64,000 bases of DNA from Indolivaga capnocytophagoides DSM 22835 (GCF_000426485.1 NZ_AUFL01000011.1:1-64000), one strand, 5' to 3'. Positions 8,285 through 16,942 are shown, counted from the stretch's first letter. Translations and numbers: made by a program. The notes: generated from the letters alone by a model not told the origin.

Positions 8285-10165
8285 TTATATCCATTCGCTC
8301 AGCTCCATCCACCGGAGGGTCTTTTCATCTATCTCATCAATTAACTCACTTATCCGAGCCGATTTCGCTAACAATTCATCATTCGATAAAGTACCGCTCG
8401 ACATATCAGTTTCTAATTGAGTCTTTTCTGTTTCAAGCTTTGGTATCAATGCATCGAGTTCTTCGAACTCCCTTTTTTCTTTGTATGATAGTTTCTTTTT
8501 CTCTTCGGTTTTTTTTTTTTCCTGTTTTGGTTTTTCGTCTTTCGCTTTTGCTGTAGATTCCGCCTCTTTTGCAATCAGTTCCTGCACTTCCTTCCACTCT
8601 CGGTATTGAGTATAATTTCCCGGAAAGTCTTTAATTTTCGCATTTCCGCTGAAAGCCAGCAGGTGATCAACCACCTTATCCATAAAATAACGGTCGTGGG
8701 AAACAACGATCACACATCCTTTGAAACTCTGAAGGTACTCTTCAAGAATATTCAGAGTCATAATATCCAAGTCATTGGTAGGCTCATCGAGTACCAAAAA
8801 ATTAGGGTTCTTGATTAAAACAGTGCACAAGTACAGGCGGCGTTTTTCTCCTCCCGATAATTTGTAAACGAAGTTATGCTGTTTCTCAGGGGAAAATAAA
8901 AAGTGCTGCAAAAACTGAGATGCGGTCAAGCGGTTTCCATTACCAAGATCTATCACTTCGGCAATATCCTGAACTACATCTATCACTTTCATTTCTTCGT
9001 TGAATTTTAATCCGTCTTGACTATAATAGCCAAAATTGACAGTTTCACCGATATCAAATTCACCTTTATCGGGTGTAACCTCACCCATCAGCATTTTTAT
9101 AAATGTCGACTTTCCCGTTCCGTTGTTACCGACAATTCCCATTTTTTCGTAACGGGCAAACACATAATTGAAATCTTCGAGGATTTTCAGATCACCGAAA
9201 GCTTTATAAATATGCTTCGCTTCGAATATTTTATTGCCGATGTACGAGCCTTTCATTTCCAGACGTACATTTCCGGCATCTCTTTGCTGTTGGGCTTTTT
9301 TCTCCAGATCATAAAAAGCATCGATACGGGATTTAGCTTTAGTGCCTCTTGCTTGAGGTTGGCGGTGCATCCATTCCAGTTCTTTACGTAATAAGTTGTT
9401 GGCTCTATCTATTTCTGAATTCTGAGAATTCATCCGCTCCTCTCTTTTTTCGAGGAAGTACGAATAATTACCTTTATACTGAAAAATCTGCTTTTGATCT
9501 ATTTCTATTATTTCCGAACAAACACGATCCAGAAAATAACGGTCGTGAGTCACCATTAGCAAGCTGAGTCTCGAACGTTGCAGATACTCTTCCAACCATT
9601 CGGTCATATCCAGATCGAGGTGATTGGTAGGCTCATCCAGAATAATTAATTCGGGTTCGGTTATCAACACATTCGCTAAAGCGACGCGTTTTAGCTGACC
9701 TCCTGATAGCTGAGAAATCTTCTGATCGAAGTTATTTATTTTCAGCTGCGACAGAATCTGTTTCGCACGTTGCTCATAATCCCAAGCCTTCAGCATATCC
9801 ATTCTTTGGAGTATATCGTCTAGCTTATCATGATTTCCCGAAGCCATAACTCGTTCGTACTCGGCAATTACTTCGGTAACTTCGGTTCCCGAACGGAAAC
9901 AAGCCTCAAGAACTGTAATATCATCAGGGTAATGCGGATCTTGTTCGAGATACGCAACTTTCAGATCTCGCCTGAAAACGATTGATCCTGAATCATACGA
10001 CTCTTTCGCGGAAAGGATATTTAATAAAGTAGTTTTTCCCGTACCGTTTTTGGCTATAAGCCCGATACGCTGCCCTTCGGCAATACCAAAGGATATATCT
10101 TCGAATAAAACCAAGTCTCCAAAACTTTTGGTAAGATTATCGACTTGTAAATATGGAGTAGCCAT
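8285..10165 (-). CDS. ABC-F family ATPase (Uup-like)
   Basis: A soluble ATPase with two tandem ABC domains and no membrane segments, acting on ribosomes (translation factor or protection class). Walker A motifs are at 38-46 (AKNGTGKTT) and near 345 (GNNGTGKST). Signatures are LSGGQLKRV and LSGGEKRRL, each followed by LDEPTN. After the second domain, about 530-626 is a Lys/Glu-rich region and coiled coil, as in Uup and YfmR-like proteins. The minus strand has 12 consecutive A within the codons for KKKTEE (8509-8520), a possible slippage site. The lone gene is preceded upstream by two tandem dispersed repeats. Confidence 0.9.
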   Translation of the reverse strand: MATPYLQVDNLTKSFGDLVLFEDISFGIAEGQRIGLIAKNGTGKTTLLNILSAKESYDSGSIVFRRDLKVAYLEQDPHYPDDITVLEACFRSGTEVTEVIAEYERVMASGNHDKLDDILQRMDMLKAWDYEQRAKQILSQLKINNFDQKISQLSGGQLKRVALANVLITEPELIILDEPTNHLDLDMTEWLEEYLQRSRLSLLMVTHDRYFLDRVCSEIIEIDQKQIFQYKGNYSYFLEKREERMNSQNSEIDRANNLLRKELEWMHRQPQARGTKAKSRIDAFYDLEKKAQQQRDAGNVRLEMKGSYIGNKIFEAKHIYKAFGDLKILEDFNYVFARYEKMGIVGNNGTGKSTFIKMLMGEVTPDKGEFDIGETVNFGYYSQDGLKFNEEMKVIDVVQDIAEVIDLGNGNRLTASQFLQHFLFSPEKQHNFVYKLSGGEKRRLYLCTVLIKNPNFLVLDEPTNDLDIMTLNILEEYLQSFKGCVIVVSHDRYFMDKVVDHLLAFSGNAKIKDFPGNYTQYREWKEVQELIAKEAESTAKAKDEKPKQEKKKTEEKKKLSYKEKREFEELDALIPKLETEKTQLETDMSSGTLSNDELLAKSARISELIDEIDEKTLRWMELSEWI

Positions 10166-10176
10166 TTTTATTTATT

Positions 10177-10266
10177 TAAGTAATAGAAAGTATTTAATGA
10201 CGTATTTTAAGCGATAACCAGCTCTCACTGTTACACTTGCAAACTCAGCAAAAGGTCTGAGACCTT
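10177..10266 (+). repeat. GGTCT-type dispersed repeat, complete, first of a tandem pair
   Basis: Left end TAAGTAATAGAAAGTATTTA; central hairpin GATAAC/GTTAC with inner bases CAGCTCTCACT; right end AAAGGTCTGAGACCTT. It starts 11 bases upstream of the ABC-F start codon, with its left end towards that gene. Confidence 0.9.
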
Positions 10267-10282
10267 GATTAAGATACAAAGG

Positions 10283-10375
10283 TAAGCAACAGAAAGTATT
10301 TAATGATATATTTTTAGTTTATAACAGACTTTGGTTGTTTTACTAGCCAAAGCAATAAAAAGGTTTGAGACCTTA
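10283..10375 (+). repeat. GGTCT-type dispersed repeat, complete, second of a tandem pair
   Basis: Left end TAAGCAACAGAAAGTATTTA; centre TTTATAACAGACTTTGGTTG; right end AAGGTTTGAGACCTTA. Its last three bases (10373-10375) are the TAA stop codon of the leucine-rich repeat gene on the minus strand. On that strand the dyad followed by TTTTTATT resembles a short intrinsic terminator. Confidence 0.92.
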
Positions 10376-12418
10376 TTTTGTTTTTTCTTCTATCGAAATT
10401 TTATATCTCAAAACCATTTTAGGAAAAGTATCGTTTGTCATCCGGCAGATAAGATCTACTCCTGCAAACGAATCCGGAACTGTAAATCGTCCGCCTTCGC
10501 CGTCAAAAACAATCTCCTCGTTGCTTTCATACCATGTGTAAGTAGTTTTTTTGCCATTCTTCTCAAATTCGGCACTCAAATCGATGACACTTCCGCATGC
10601 CGCAGTACCTCCGTCTGTTACAGCCTGTGGTGTGTAGACACAATTTCGAAGGAAATTATATTCGGGAAAATTTAGAGAGGAAAAAGTCAACGCATTATTT
10701 GAACAGTTCATCTTAAAGAAGAAGCTTTTCTTTATATCCAAAGATGTCAACTGATTATGAGAACAATCGAGATACAATAGAGGTAAATCGGGCATCAGAT
10801 TAAGTTCCGATAAATCGTTATCGGCACAATCGAGCATATTCAGCTGCTTATTATTTGAGATATCCAATTCTGCTATGCTGTTCGATGCACAAACCAATTC
10901 CGTTAGTTTCGTATTATTAGCGACATTGAGTTCTGTAAGTGCATTATTAGAACAATAGAGCGTTTCCAGATCGGAGCACATAGATACATTCAAAGAAGAT
11001 AGTGTATTCGACGCACAATTCAGATTTTTCAAAAGCGTGTTTCGGCTAAGATCAATCGATTTTAACTCATTCCCTGAACAATCAAGACTTGTCAGATTCT
11101 TATTGGCTGATGTATTAAGAGAATCCAATCTGTTTGCTGAACAATTCAGATCTTCAAGAGCCAAAAGTCCGCTTAATTCCAATCGGGAAAGTTTATTTGT
11201 AGAACAATTTAAGGACGACAACTTTTTCAGATTCGAAATATTAAGTGTTTCGAGTTGGTTATCCGCACAACTCAGTTTCTTTAGTTCGGAATTGTATGTG
11301 AAATCGATACCCTGTATTTTATTGGATGAAAAATCCAATGTCATCAGATCTAGATTCTTGCCCAGATTGAGAGAAGTTAATCCTGTCGATATACAGTTCA
11401 ATTCGGTCAACACCCTGTTTTCTGAGATGTCTACTGATATAATCGGATTTCGGGAGATGTCAAGAATCTGCAGTTGTCTGTTATTTGAAATATCAAGAAC
11501 TGTCAGACTGTTATCCGAGCAATAAAGCGCATTCAGATTAACAGCGTTGCCTAATTCCAGAAAGGATAATTTGTTTGATTTACACGACAAAATATACAAA
11601 TTCTGTAGATTATTAATATTGACAGTTGATATCTCATTTTTGTCACAATACAAATTAAACAGCGATGTATTAGCGGAAAGATCCAGTGATGTTAATTTAT
11701 TTTCTTTGCAATCCAATTCTTTGAGGAATAGGTTGTTCGAGAGATCAATCCATGTCAGATAATTCGAATAACATGACAGTTCTTCCAGTTTTTTATTTTT
11801 CTCGATATGCAGTTCCGTTAACTGATTCCAAAATATATTCAATACTTTCAGATTTTGATTTTTCGACAGATCTATACTCTTCAATCCGCAATAGCTGCAA
11901 TCGAGTTTTTCGAGTTTTTTGTTGAATTGCAGGTTGAGATCAGTTATACTGTTCATACTGATATTAAGATCAGTAAGATTCGGGTTTTTCGAGAAGTCCA
12001 CTTTAGCGATCTGGTTTCCCGATAGATCAATATCTGAAATCTTTTTATTTTTAGTCAATACTATCCCGTCAATGCGGTTGTTAGCACAATGTAGCACCTC
12101 AAGTTGGGGAAAGGACGAAAAGTTAAGTTCTCCCGATAGGTTCAAATTATTCCAATCGATACTTGTTATACGTTTGGGTAGGTTCTCAGACCAGGTTACG
12201 CCATCCAGCTTGTTTATCCACTCCTGAGATGTATTCCATGCAGTAGTGTCGGCTATGCTTAGTCCCATCTGATGTAAATTAAGACTATCTCTTTGTGCCG
12301 ATTGCTGCCTGAGTATCATCATTAATCCCGCAACATCCTCTTTGTGATATGATTGGGCGTTCAATATCAAAGAAAGTGCACAAAAACAAAATAGTATATA
12401 TATTTTCCTCATTGACAA
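10373..12418 (-). CDS. Secreted leucine-rich repeat protein with Cys-type repeats
   Basis: A 681-residue exported protein. Residues 1-21 are a signal peptide ending NAQ. About 80 residues without repeats precede roughly 20 leucine-rich repeats of 21-22 residues (about 105-575), with the pattern LxxLxCSxNxLxxLDLSxN. Many repeats carry Cys at the position after the second strand leucine, giving a ladder as in internalin J-type LRRs. A C-terminal Ig-like part (about 590-681) ends in Lys/Glu. No obvious sorting domain is seen. Such proteins usually bind protein or glycan partners at the surface; the ligand is unknown. The stop codon is formed by the adjacent repeat. Confidence 0.85.
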   Translation of the reverse strand: MSMRKIYILFCFCALSLILNAQSYHKEDVAGLMMILRQQSAQRDSLNLHQMGLSIADTTAWNTSQEWINKLDGVTWSENLPKRITSIDWNNLNLSGELNFSSFPQLEVLHCANNRIDGIVLTKNKKISDIDLSGNQIAKVDFSKNPNLTDLNISMNSITDLNLQFNKKLEKLDCSYCGLKSIDLSKNQNLKVLNIFWNQLTELHIEKNKKLEELSCYSNYLTWIDLSNNLFLKELDCKENKLTSLDLSANTSLFNLYCDKNEISTVNINNLQNLYILSCKSNKLSFLELGNAVNLNALYCSDNSLTVLDISNNRQLQILDISRNPIISVDISENRVLTELNCISTGLTSLNLGKNLDLMTLDFSSNKIQGIDFTYNSELKKLSCADNQLETLNISNLKKLSSLNCSTNKLSRLELSGLLALEDLNCSANRLDSLNTSANKNLTSLDCSGNELKSIDLSRNTLLKNLNCASNTLSSLNVSMCSDLETLYCSNNALTELNVANNTKLTELVCASNSIAELDISNNKQLNMLDCADNDLSELNLMPDLPLLYLDCSHNQLTSLDIKKSFFFKMNCSNNALTFSSLNFPEYNFLRNCVYTPQAVTDGGTAACGSVIDLSAEFEKNGKKTTYTWYESNEEIVFDGEGGRFTVPDSFAGVDLICRMTNDTFPKMVLRYKISIEEKTK

Positions 12419-12442
12419 GCTGCTAAATATCCCGAACCTTTT

Positions 12443-12494
12443 TTATTACTTTGGAGGTTATACTTACCAAAGCAATAAATAGCTGTGAGACCTA
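12443..12494 (+). repeat. GGTCT-type dispersed repeat, right part only
   Basis: A recognisable right part (ATACTTACCAAAGCAATAAA, then GCTGTGAGACCT) with a degenerate dyad. It lies between the divergent leucine-rich repeat gene and lolD. Confidence 0.7.
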
Positions 12495-12645
12495 AAATTA
12501 AAATAAGGACAAAAATAATAAATTTTACGACTCTCGAAGAATAACTTTTTAACACTTATCCGAATAAAATAAACTCTTAGCAAACTCTCTTATTTGAGAA
12601 ATAGCTTTAAATACTTACTTTTACCTGAGAAAAAAGCAAAAGTAA

Positions 12646-13296
12646 ATGATACAGGTTTCTGGTTTAACAAAAAAGTATGGACAATTAGAAGTCCTTAAAG
12701 GCATCGATCTTACAGTCAATGAAGGAGAGATAGTCTCTATAGTCGGTGCAAGCGGAGCTGGAAAAACTACCTTGCTGCAAATCATAGGTACATTGGATAA
12801 AGCCGACTCAGGAACAGTATCTATACAAAACCAAATAGTAACAAATCTGAAAGACAATAAATTATCTGATTTCCGAAATAAAAATATCGGTTTTATCTTT
12901 CAGTTTCACCAATTATTACCGGAATTTACTGCTCTGGAAAATGTTATGATACCTGCATTGATTGCCAAACAAAAAGATTCGGCAGCTAAACAAAAAGCGT
13001 CTGAGCTTCTTGATCTGTTGGGTTTATCGAGCAGAATAGACCATAAGCCCAATGAGTTGTCAGGTGGTGAAAAACAACGCGTAGCCGTTGCTCGTGCTTT
13101 AATAAATAATCCGGCTGTTATTCTTGCCGATGAGCCTTCCGGTAGTCTCGACACGGAAAATAAAATAGAATTACATAAACTGTTCTTTGATCTCAGAGAC
13201 CGTTTCGGTCAAACCTTTATTATAGTTACTCACGATGAAGAGCTGGCAAAGATCACCGACAGGGTTATACATATGAAAGACGGGCTGATACTATAA
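12646..13296 (+). CDS. lolD: Lipoprotein-releasing ABC transporter ATPase LolD
   Basis: The ATP-binding subunit expected to power LolC/E extraction of outer-membrane lipoproteins. At 216 residues it has Walker [10 protein letters not shown] (34-42), a Q-loop [18 protein letters not shown] typical of LolD, signature LSGGEKQR near 138, Walker B ILADEPSG and switch His in VTHDEE. The membrane subunits are not in the window, which is common in Bacteroidetes. A strong terminator overlaps the last codons. Confidence 0.88.
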   Translation: MIQVSGLTKKYGQLEVLKGIDLTVNEGEIVSIVGASGAGKTTLLQIIGTLDKADSGTVSIQNQIVTNLKDNKLSDFRNKNIGFIFQFHQLLPEFTALENVMIPALIAKQKDSAAKQKASELLDLLGLSSRIDHKPNELSGGEKQRVAVARALINNPAVILADEPSGSLDTENKIELHKLFFDLRDRFGQTFIIVTHDEELAKITDRVIHMKDGLIL

Positions 13297-13314
13297 AGTA
13301 TCAACCCGTCTTTT
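13277..13314 (+). terminator. Intrinsic terminator of lolD
   Basis: AAGACGGGCTGATACT pairs with AGTATCAACCCGTCTT around a 4-base loop and is followed by TTTAT. The left arm lies in the last lolD codons and the stop codon is in the loop region. Confidence 0.85.
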
Positions 13315-13340
13315 ATCATAATCAGTTTAACCTGTAATTT

Positions 13341-13382
13341 TTAGCTGTCAAAATAAAGTTATAAAAAGGTCTGAAGCCTTTA
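13341..13382 (+). repeat. GGTCT-type dispersed repeat, right part only
   Basis: The right end reads ATAAAAAGGTCTGAAGCCTTTA. Its final TTA is the complement of the TAA stop of the minus-strand DUF4468 gene. Confidence 0.75.
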
Positions 13383-14606
13383 TTTCACCCATACATTAAG
13401 TATCTCTCCGACATACATTTTGTGGTAACCGTTTTTTGACCATTCTGCCGGAACCTGGGTTTTTACCGCATCAGGTGATATTTGTTGTGCTATTATTTTT
13501 TTACATTCGAAGATCATCCATGCTTCCGCAAAGGCAGTTGCTCCCGATGGCGTTTTTATAGGTGTAAGCCCCGAGCCTTTTATTTTATCTGTATTACGTC
13601 CGCTGTTGTTTCCACAATACAACATCGCATCTTTATATGCTTCCGTATAAAAAGAGATTGTGTAGGTTTCCCCCTGATCCATAGTTTGTACAGAATAGCG
13701 GGATGGATTCAGAAAACAAAAAGCTACAGGTTTTTCCCAGAAGACACCTAGTCCTCCCCAAGAAGCGGTCATGACATTGGTTTTCTCTGCCGTACCTGAA
13801 GTAATAAGAGTCCAGTTATTTAGCAGCTTAACAATATTTCCGGGTATTTTATCCGCTGATATCTGTCGAAATCCGGGTAAAGCTGATACAGAGCCGGTTT
13901 CAGTAACAGAGGGAGCCGCTCCGGTTTCCTGATAAGTTTCTGCCGCTACAGCAGCAGGAGCTAATGCTGCCATCGGTACGGATACAACAGGTGCTGTCGG
14001 CTGATAATCACGCTCTACAGCTCCCGCTACCACTTTAGCCCCATTCAAATAAACGTCTATCTTATTAAATAATGCATTAATAGAATCAACTGTATATATA
14101 CGGAACTTATTATAATAATTATTAAGTTTATCTCCTTTCTTATTCAGTGCATATTTATCTGTAATCATTTCTTCTGCAGGAAATGTGCTTATCTTTTTAC
14201 CCGCATCATTATATTCATACTTGATACTTCTGACAACAGCTTCACATTTACCTCCATTAATCTGAAGGATCAATTGGTAAAGCATATTAGACTGATCAAG
14301 AGACAAAGCAGATCTTTTGAAAACAAGAGTCATGTCTCCTTGGGCAGCAATTGATTTGTCTTCTTTATTAGATAATAAAATACGCTGTCTCGAACCATCC
14401 TGTACAGAATATTCATTACTTACCCATTTGTCCATTAATTCAAATAACCGGTCATCTGTAATAGGCTTATTTACGGTGATAGTGCGGGAAAACAGAACCT
14501 TACCGTCAACTTCGGGAACCGCTCCCGCTAGATATTTACTATCTGTTTGTGACGTGGCAGCAAAAGCTGTAGCTGCAAACATCAGTAAAAAAAACAGTTT
14601 TTTCAT
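13380..14606 (-). CDS. DUF4468 domain fused to a flavin reductase-like domain, secreted
   Basis: A 408-residue protein with signal peptide 1-20 (ATSQ). Residues about 25-190 match the DUF4468 pattern of Bacteroidetes (the GKVLFSRTITVNKP opening; LF.LMDKWV). After an Ala/Pro/Thr-rich linker (195-245), about 250-408 looks like a flavin reductase/FMN-binding split barrel (NWTLITSG.., MTASWGGLGVFWEKP, FCFLNPSRYS). An FMN-binding domain exported after a signal peptide is unusual, since these are normally cytoplasmic. Dispersed repeats lie on both sides, one 14 bases before the ATG and one running into the stop. The activity is not predictable. Confidence 0.75.
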   Translation of the reverse strand: MKKLFFLLMFAATAFAATSQTDSKYLAGAVPEVDGKVLFSRTITVNKPITDDRLFELMDKWVSNEYSVQDGSRQRILLSNKEDKSIAAQGDMTLVFKRSALSLDQSNMLYQLILQINGGKCEAVVRSIKYEYNDAGKKISTFPAEEMITDKYALNKKGDKLNNYYNKFRIYTVDSINALFNKIDVYLNGAKVVAGAVERDYQPTAPVVSVPMAALAPAAVAAETYQETGAAPSVTETGSVSALPGFRQISADKIPGNIVKLLNNWTLITSGTAEKTNVMTASWGGLGVFWEKPVAFCFLNPSRYSVQTMDQGETYTISFYTEAYKDAMLYCGNNSGRNTDKIKGSGLTPIKTPSGATAFAEAWMIFECKKIIAQQISPDAVKTQVPAEWSKNGYHKMYVGEILNVWVK

Positions 14607-14620
14607 GCTATATAATTTTT

Positions 14621-14712
14621 TAGATTTCAGATCTATTTCTCAATTATCCAAGCATAACAGTGAGAGCAGGTTATCACTTAAAATACGTCATTGAATACTT
14701 GTCTGTTATTTA
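14621..14712 (-). repeat. GGTCT-type dispersed repeat, complete but diverged
   Basis: The minus strand reads TAAATAACAGACAAGTATTC at the left end, a GATAAC/GTTAT hairpin and TATGCTTGG. The right-end dyad is changed to AGATCTGAAATCT, so both arms have changed together (GGT/ACC to GAT/ATC). It lies 14 bases upstream of the DUF4468 start, in the gene's orientation. Confidence 0.75.
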
Positions 14713-14840
14713 GAATAATTATTTCTGAATAGTTAGACCAAAGATAAATAAAATATGTCAATCAGTATTTCGATTTATTAAAACGTTCTTTAAAATATTT
14801 AGAGGGCATTCTCAAATCTTATTTCCATCTTTCAGCATTT

Positions 14841-14905
14841 TAAGCAATACAAAGTATTTAATGATATACTCTTAGAGAATAACATTAAATACTTTGTATT
14901 GCTTA
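14841..14905. repeat. Head-to-head pair of repeat left ends, perfect 23-bp inverted repeat
   Basis: TAAGCAATACAAAGTATTTA followed by ATG (14841-14863) is mirrored exactly at 14883-14905 around a 19-base centre. The arms are the left end of the dispersed repeat, and no right-end dyad is present. It lies 17 bases beyond the yeiH stop and could act as a strong hairpin there, though it has no T-run. Confidence 0.85.
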
Positions 14906-14921
14906 ATTAGTGAAAATTTGT

Positions 14922-15848
14922 CTATACATACAAAATAACAGAGAGTGATAAAACAGAGATAAATATCCATAGAATTATTCCTTGCAGGAGAGGTTTCACT
15001 CCAATTTTTTTTAGAGCTTCTTTTGTCAATCCGGCACCAATAAGGAATAGGGTAAGGGTTAGTCCTCTTTTTGAGATCCAGACGACGGAAGGCCCTATTG
15101 TTTGTATTGCAGGAACATAAGTGTTGATAAGCATTGCAACAATGTATAAGAAAATAAAGTAGGGAATAGATATCTTGCTGCCGTTGCTTTTATGGATTAT
15201 AGCGGTTATTAATGACAAAGGGATAATCCATAAGGCTCTTTCGAGTTTCACGGTTGTTGCAATGTGTAAGGCTATATCTCCGTATTTTTGAGAAGCTCCT
15301 ACAACCGAACTTGTGTCGTGTATAGCAATAGCTGCCCATAATCCGAATTGCTCTTGGGTCATGGATAATAAGTGCCCGAGAACCGGAAATATAAATAGAG
15401 CTATCGAGTTAAGCAAAAATATGATACTGAGAGATATAGATGTTTCTTCTTCGTCAGCATCTATGATCGGGGTCATCGCCGCTATTGCACTACCTCCGCA
15501 TATTGCAGTTCCGGAGGAAACCAAAATGCTGGTGTTGCGTTCTGTTTTAAAGATTTTGCCGAGTAACAGCCCGAATCCAAGTGTGAGTATAATAGATGCT
15601 GCGGTAAATAACAAACCGCTCTTACCTACTTCGAGGGCTTCTTCGAAATTCATTCCGAATCCGAGTCCTACAACTGAAGCCTGTAATAAGAATTTAGTCA
15701 GTTTTGAAGTTTTCTTTTTAAATGGATTTCCTATTGTAAATGACAAGATAAATCCTGCAAATAAAGCAATTGGGGGATCGATGAACGGGAATATACACAA
15801 GACTGCGATAATGATGAATATTCCTTTGTTTAGATAATTTTTCTGCAT
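14922..15848 (-). CDS. yeiH: YeiH-family putative sulfate exporter
   Basis: A 308-residue integral membrane protein of the UPF0324/YeiH family with about ten hydrophobic segments. Family landmarks are visible: GFILSFTIGNPF near 31, a GLGFGM motif near 57, SSGTAICGGSAIAA near 110, and the IHDTSSVVGASQKYG motif near 180. Some members export sulfite or sulfate made during sulfonate or cysteine breakdown; the substrate here is inferred. A LysR gene lies 64 bases upstream on the same strand, the usual pairing with YeiE/CysB-like regulators, so the two probably form a regulator-transporter operon. Confidence 0.85.
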   Translation of the reverse strand: MQKNYLNKGIFIIIAVLCIFPFIDPPIALFAGFILSFTIGNPFKKKTSKLTKFLLQASVVGLGFGMNFEEALEVGKSGLLFTAASIILTLGFGLLLGKIFKTERNTSILVSSGTAICGGSAIAAMTPIIDADEEETSISLSIIFLLNSIALFIFPVLGHLLSMTQEQFGLWAAIAIHDTSSVVGASQKYGDIALHIATTVKLERALWIIPLSLITAIIHKSNGSKISIPYFIFLYIVAMLINTYVPAIQTIGPSVVWISKRGLTLTLFLIGAGLTKEALKKIGVKPLLQGIILWIFISVLSLSVILYV

Positions 15849-15912
15849 AATTTTTTTACATTTACGCAGGCAAAGATCTGATAAATATAATCAGGTAGTA
15901 TATTTAAAATAC

Positions 15913-16818
15913 TTATAGGGTATTACTTTTGGTTATTGCTTTAAACGAAAAATCCATAAACAGTTCAGACAAACCTTGTTGCTGTCCGTGCAGTTGCACG
16001 AAATCAAAAGTACGGACTACTTCAAAATTGTTGATGTCTATGACTTTATATTCTCCGTTTGCCACTTCCTTGGTTACTGCATTAATTGAAATCAAACCCA
16101 ATGCATCGGCATATGCAAGGTATGTTTTTATGCTTTCGGTACTGCCCAGATGCATGCATATATTCAAATCCGGGAGAGTAATTGATCTTTCATTCAATTT
16201 ATTGACAATTACTTCGAGGCTTCCTGATCCCTGCTCTCTCAATACAATAGGGATTGATTTGAGTTCGTCAAGTGTAATTTCATCCAGTTTCGACAGATCT
16301 TTTGATGTATGGGCTATTGCGACTATTTCGTCATTTATAAAAGGAGTATATTTTAGCTGGCTGTTTCGGGATGTCCCTTCTACCAGTCCAAGATCTATTT
16401 CTTTTGCTGCCAGATGAGCTTCTATCTTTTTTGTATTATCGTTGATCAGACTTATATGTATATCGGGATATTGCTGATTAAACTTAGCCAGAATGGGGGG
16501 TAATATGTACTGGCCGATAGTGGTGCTTGCACCCAGACGTAATTGTCCCGAGTACTGATCTTTTAGAGTGGATAATTTATAATTGAGAGTCTGATCCAGC
16601 TCAAATATCTGTTTAGTATAATCGAGAAGTATCGATCCGGCTTCGGTTAAATACACTTTACCTTTAATCCTGTCGAATAAGCATGCGTCTAATTCGGCTT
16701 CAAGTTCCTTGATGTTTTTGGTAACAGCAGGTTGAGTGATGAATAATTCTTCGGCGGCCTGCGTAAAATTCAGGTGAGTTGCAACGGAATGAAATACTTT
16801 TAGGCGAAAATTAGACAT
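15913..16818 (-). CDS. LysR-family transcriptional regulator (YeiE/CysB-like)
   Basis: A 301-residue LysR regulator. The helix-turn-helix is at about 16-40 (LNFTQAAEELFITQPAVTKN). The effector domain at about 90-295 contains GASTTIGQYILPPIL and the usual REQGSGS anion-contact segment near 200. It is the likely regulator of the adjacent yeiH. The dispersed repeat 13 bases before the ATG is in the same orientation and contains an exact TATATTTG box, so transcription may start inside the repeat. Confidence 0.85.
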   Translation of the reverse strand: MSNFRLKVFHSVATHLNFTQAAEELFITQPAVTKNIKELEAELDACLFDRIKGKVYLTEAGSILLDYTKQIFELDQTLNYKLSTLKDQYSGQLRLGASTTIGQYILPPILAKFNQQYPDIHISLINDNTKKIEAHLAAKEIDLGLVEGTSRNSQLKYTPFINDEIVAIAHTSKDLSKLDEITLDELKSIPIVLREQGSGSLEVIVNKLNERSITLPDLNICMHLGSTESIKTYLAYADALGLISINAVTKEVANGEYKVIDINNFEVVRTFDFVQLHGQQQGLSELFMDFSFKAITKSNTL

Positions 16819-16831
16819 GCTTGATGTAAAT

Positions 16832-16923
16832 TAAGGTCACAGACCTATTTATAGTTTTGGCAAATATAACAACTTAAGCTTATTATAGCTTGAAATGTAT
16901 TATTCAATACTTTTATTTACTTA
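16832..16923 (-). repeat. GGTCT-type dispersed repeat, complete, before the LysR gene
   Basis: The minus strand reads TAAGTAAATAAAAGTATTGA, a central arm pair, TTGTTATATTTGCC, and the right end ATAGGTCTGTGACCTTA. The segment after the hairpin gives TATATTTG (plus-strand 16861-16868), an exact -7 consensus. Confidence 0.88.
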
Positions 16924-16942
16924 GAGTTTTCTGAAAAGTCCT

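Noticed and set aside
10177-10375. Repeats as typical MITEs
   Set aside because: Apart from TTAAG/CTTAA at the ends, no terminal inverted repeat or clear target duplication was found; the class is left open.
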